Shown here piece after piece: positions 4,354-5,713 of a DNA stretch of 5,713 nt. Position 1 is the stretch's first letter; every line of letters starts with the position of its first letter. Source of the stretch: Planctomycetota bacterium (GTDB lineage Bacteria; Planctomycetota; Planctomycetia; Planctomycetales; Planctomycetaceae); NCBI GenBank assembly GCA_013151585.1, contig JAADHY010000363.1, forward strand, positions 1 to 5,713. Direction: 5' to 3'. Under the pieces are notes generated by a model, which worked only from the letters and a program-made list of their open reading frames with translations, made no database searches and was not told the origin of the DNA. The position numbers and the translations under genes are program-made.

Positions 4354-5713
4354 ATGGACAGGAGAGAATTCATCAAAGCGGGCACCACAGCGGCCGCGGC
4401 AGGCGCCGCCGTTTGCCTCCCGATCAACCCGACGCAGGCGGCCGACGGGCGCGGGACAGAATCCGCCGCCGGTGCATCGCCAGCGATTCTCGCCAGCTAC
4501 ACGGCGCAGGATCACCGGCGCCGCCTCCAGAATATCGCTTACTGCACGCAGCGGATCCGCACGTGTATGCGCAAGCACCTGATTACGAACTACCTCCCGG
4601 CCCAATGCGTCTACAACATGGGCGAATATCCCAGCCGCAAGCGGTGGGAGCCGGGAGAATACGACGAACAAGAATTGGACCGCTTAAAGGACCACGGCAT
4701 CCAGTTGATCCAGGTGATGGACGAGTGGAACGATCGCTACGGTATGTTCGGCGGGAATAAGTTGACTGCGGTCAATCCGCAGGGATTCCGGCGTTTCGTG
4801 AAGATGGTCCACCAGCGTCGCATGAAGATTCTGGCCTATGCGTCGAGCGGGTATTTTGTCGGCAGCGATCCGGATTACCGCAAGGAATGGTCGCGCCCCG
4901 GGGAGTCGTATGGCGGCTGGTGGGATTTGGACCGATGTTCACCGGCGAGTCCCGGTTGGCGGGCTTATCTGCTTCCGCGCCTGTTGCGGATTCTGGACGA
5001 TTATGAGCTCGATGGCCTTTACAACGACTGGGGGTACATTCCCAATTCACAAAAGCGTGCCAAGCAGCCTGCGGAGGACGAAGTCGTCGCCTTTGAGGAA
5101 ACGCCTCAGTACGACGGCGCGGTGACCGATCTTCTGCATCTCATCTACTCCGAGGTGAAACGGCGCGGCGGCATTTACAAAATGCATGCCGATCGCGCCA
5201 ATCAGCCTCAAACGGGCGGGCTCAAAGTTTACGACTACCTTTGGGTTGGCGAGAACGTCAGCAATGCCGATAAGCTGCGCGAAGCGACAAAGAACCATAC
5301 CCCTTACGTGGTTCCTTGCATCCAGGGGACTTCGGCGAGAATCGAGAGCGTGGACGACCATTTCTTGCACTCGATCCCTTACATGCAGTTCCCGCTGCTT
5401 CAGGGGGGACGCCCCGTGACCGGCGAAAGGGCCGTGATTCCGATCCCCCGTCTGCCAGGAGTGCAGGAACGCGGTTTCTACCGCAGGGCCTGGGAATACT
5501 ACCAAGCTCACCCCAACGGTCCTTATCTCGCCGGCCAGTGGGACTCGATTCCGCCGAACCCCGAAACCCGGCCGGCACATGCTCGTTGGCTCAAGCGGTA
5601 CCTGCCGATGGTAGAAGACGGGACGTGGGCGTATCTGGAGATCGCCGAATCGGACTTGTTCGCCAGGCCGTTGCCGAAAGGGTGCGTGGCTTCGGCCTTT
5701 GCCAACCGTGAAC
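4354..5713 (+). CDS. Tat-exported putative glycoside-hydrolase-like TIM-barrel protein (cut by right edge)
   Basis: The frame is open for 453 residues and runs off the window. It begins MDRREFIKAG, a twin-arginine signal (Arg3-Arg4, Phe6, Lys8), with an Ala-rich core to about residue 22 and a likely cut near residues 29-30, so the protein should be exported folded. From about residue 50 the pattern of alternating strands and helices suggests a (beta/alpha)8 barrel. Strand-end segments include IQLIQVMDEWND (116-127), MKILAYASSGYF (157-168), WWDLDRCSP (189-197), DGLYNDWGY (220-228), YKMHADR (275-281) and DYLWVGENV (294-302). The Asp in DGLYNDW and the Glu in WVGE sit where retaining sugar hydrolases often carry catalytic acids, so Asp220, Asp225 and Glu300 are candidates. 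Cysteines occur at 65, 71, 85 and 195. I cannot name a family, and hydrolase activity is inferred. The gene is divergent from the secreted ceramidase-like gene. Confidence 0.85.
   Translation, partial: MDRREFIKAGTTAAAAGAAVCLPINPTQAADGRGTESAAGASPAILASYTAQDHRRRLQNIAYCTQRIRTCMRKHLITNYLPAQCVYNMGEYPSRKRWEPGEYDEQELDRLKDHGIQLIQVMDEWNDRYGMFGGNKLTAVNPQGFRRFVKMVHQRRMKILAYASSGYFVGSDPDYRKEWSRPGESYGGWWDLDRCSPASPGWRAYLLPRLLRILDDYELDGLYNDWGYIPNSQKRAKQPAEDEVVAFEETPQYDGAVTDLLHLIYSEVKRRGGIYKMHADRANQPQTGGLKVYDYLWVGENVSNADKLREATKNHTPYVVPCIQGTSARIESVDDHFLHSIPYMQFPLLQGGRPVTGERAVIPIPRLPGVQERGFYRRAWEYYQAHPNGPYLAGQWDSIPPNPETRPAHARWLKRYLPMVEDGTWAYLEIAESDLFARPLPKGCVASAFANRE

Overview
The window looks like a piece of a chromosome from a GC-rich bacterium, most likely a planctomycete (Pirellulales/Gemmatales type) or a close PVC relative. 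This is inferred from three things. Only about 58% of the window is convincingly coding. Two long intergenic stretches (1.3 kb and 1.1 kb) carry dispersed palindromic repeats of kinds I associate with planctomycete genomes. Two genes encode exported proteins of types expanded there: a stand-alone neutral-ceramidase-like protein and a Tat-exported, sugar-hydrolase-like barrel protein. No 16S gene or other marker is present, so the taxonomy is tentative.

Layout, left to right. (1) Positions 1-470, minus strand: the N-terminal 156 residues of aspartate-semialdehyde dehydrogenase (asd), cut by the left edge. It has a GTG start, a good Shine-Dalgarno sequence, the GATGAVG dinucleotide-binding loop and the catalytic cysteine. 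(2) Positions 471-1777: a gene-poor stretch. Within it lie two inverted copies of one palindromic element (about 955-999 and 1249-1299), a cluster of short hairpin-forming units between them (1033-1170), a further repeat-like element (1428-1489) and palindromes just after the next gene's stop. (3) Positions 1778-3247, minus strand: a complete 489-residue secreted protein of the neutral/alkaline ceramidase N-terminal-domain family. (4) Positions 3248-4353: a second gene-poor stretch between two divergent genes, holding one short coding-like ORF (3724-3945, plus) that may be a gene remnant. (5) Positions 4354-5713, plus strand: the first 453 residues of a Tat-exported protein with the look of a TIM-barrel glycoside hydrolase, cut by the right edge.

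The genes do not form an operon. asd is a housekeeping gene of the aspartate pathway (lysine, threonine, methionine, diaminopimelate). The two exported proteins are divergently transcribed, with starts about 1.1 kb apart, and could both act on external lipid or glycan material, but nothing in the sequence proves they work together. I see no CRISPR array, rRNA, intact tRNA, transposase, phage gene or defence system. The points most worth checking are the compensatory base changes in the repeat cluster, a probable His-to-Cys change at a metal-ligand position in the ceramidase-like protein, the unusual sequence around the substrate-binding arginine of Asd, and the identities of the 3724-3945 ORF and the barrel protein.
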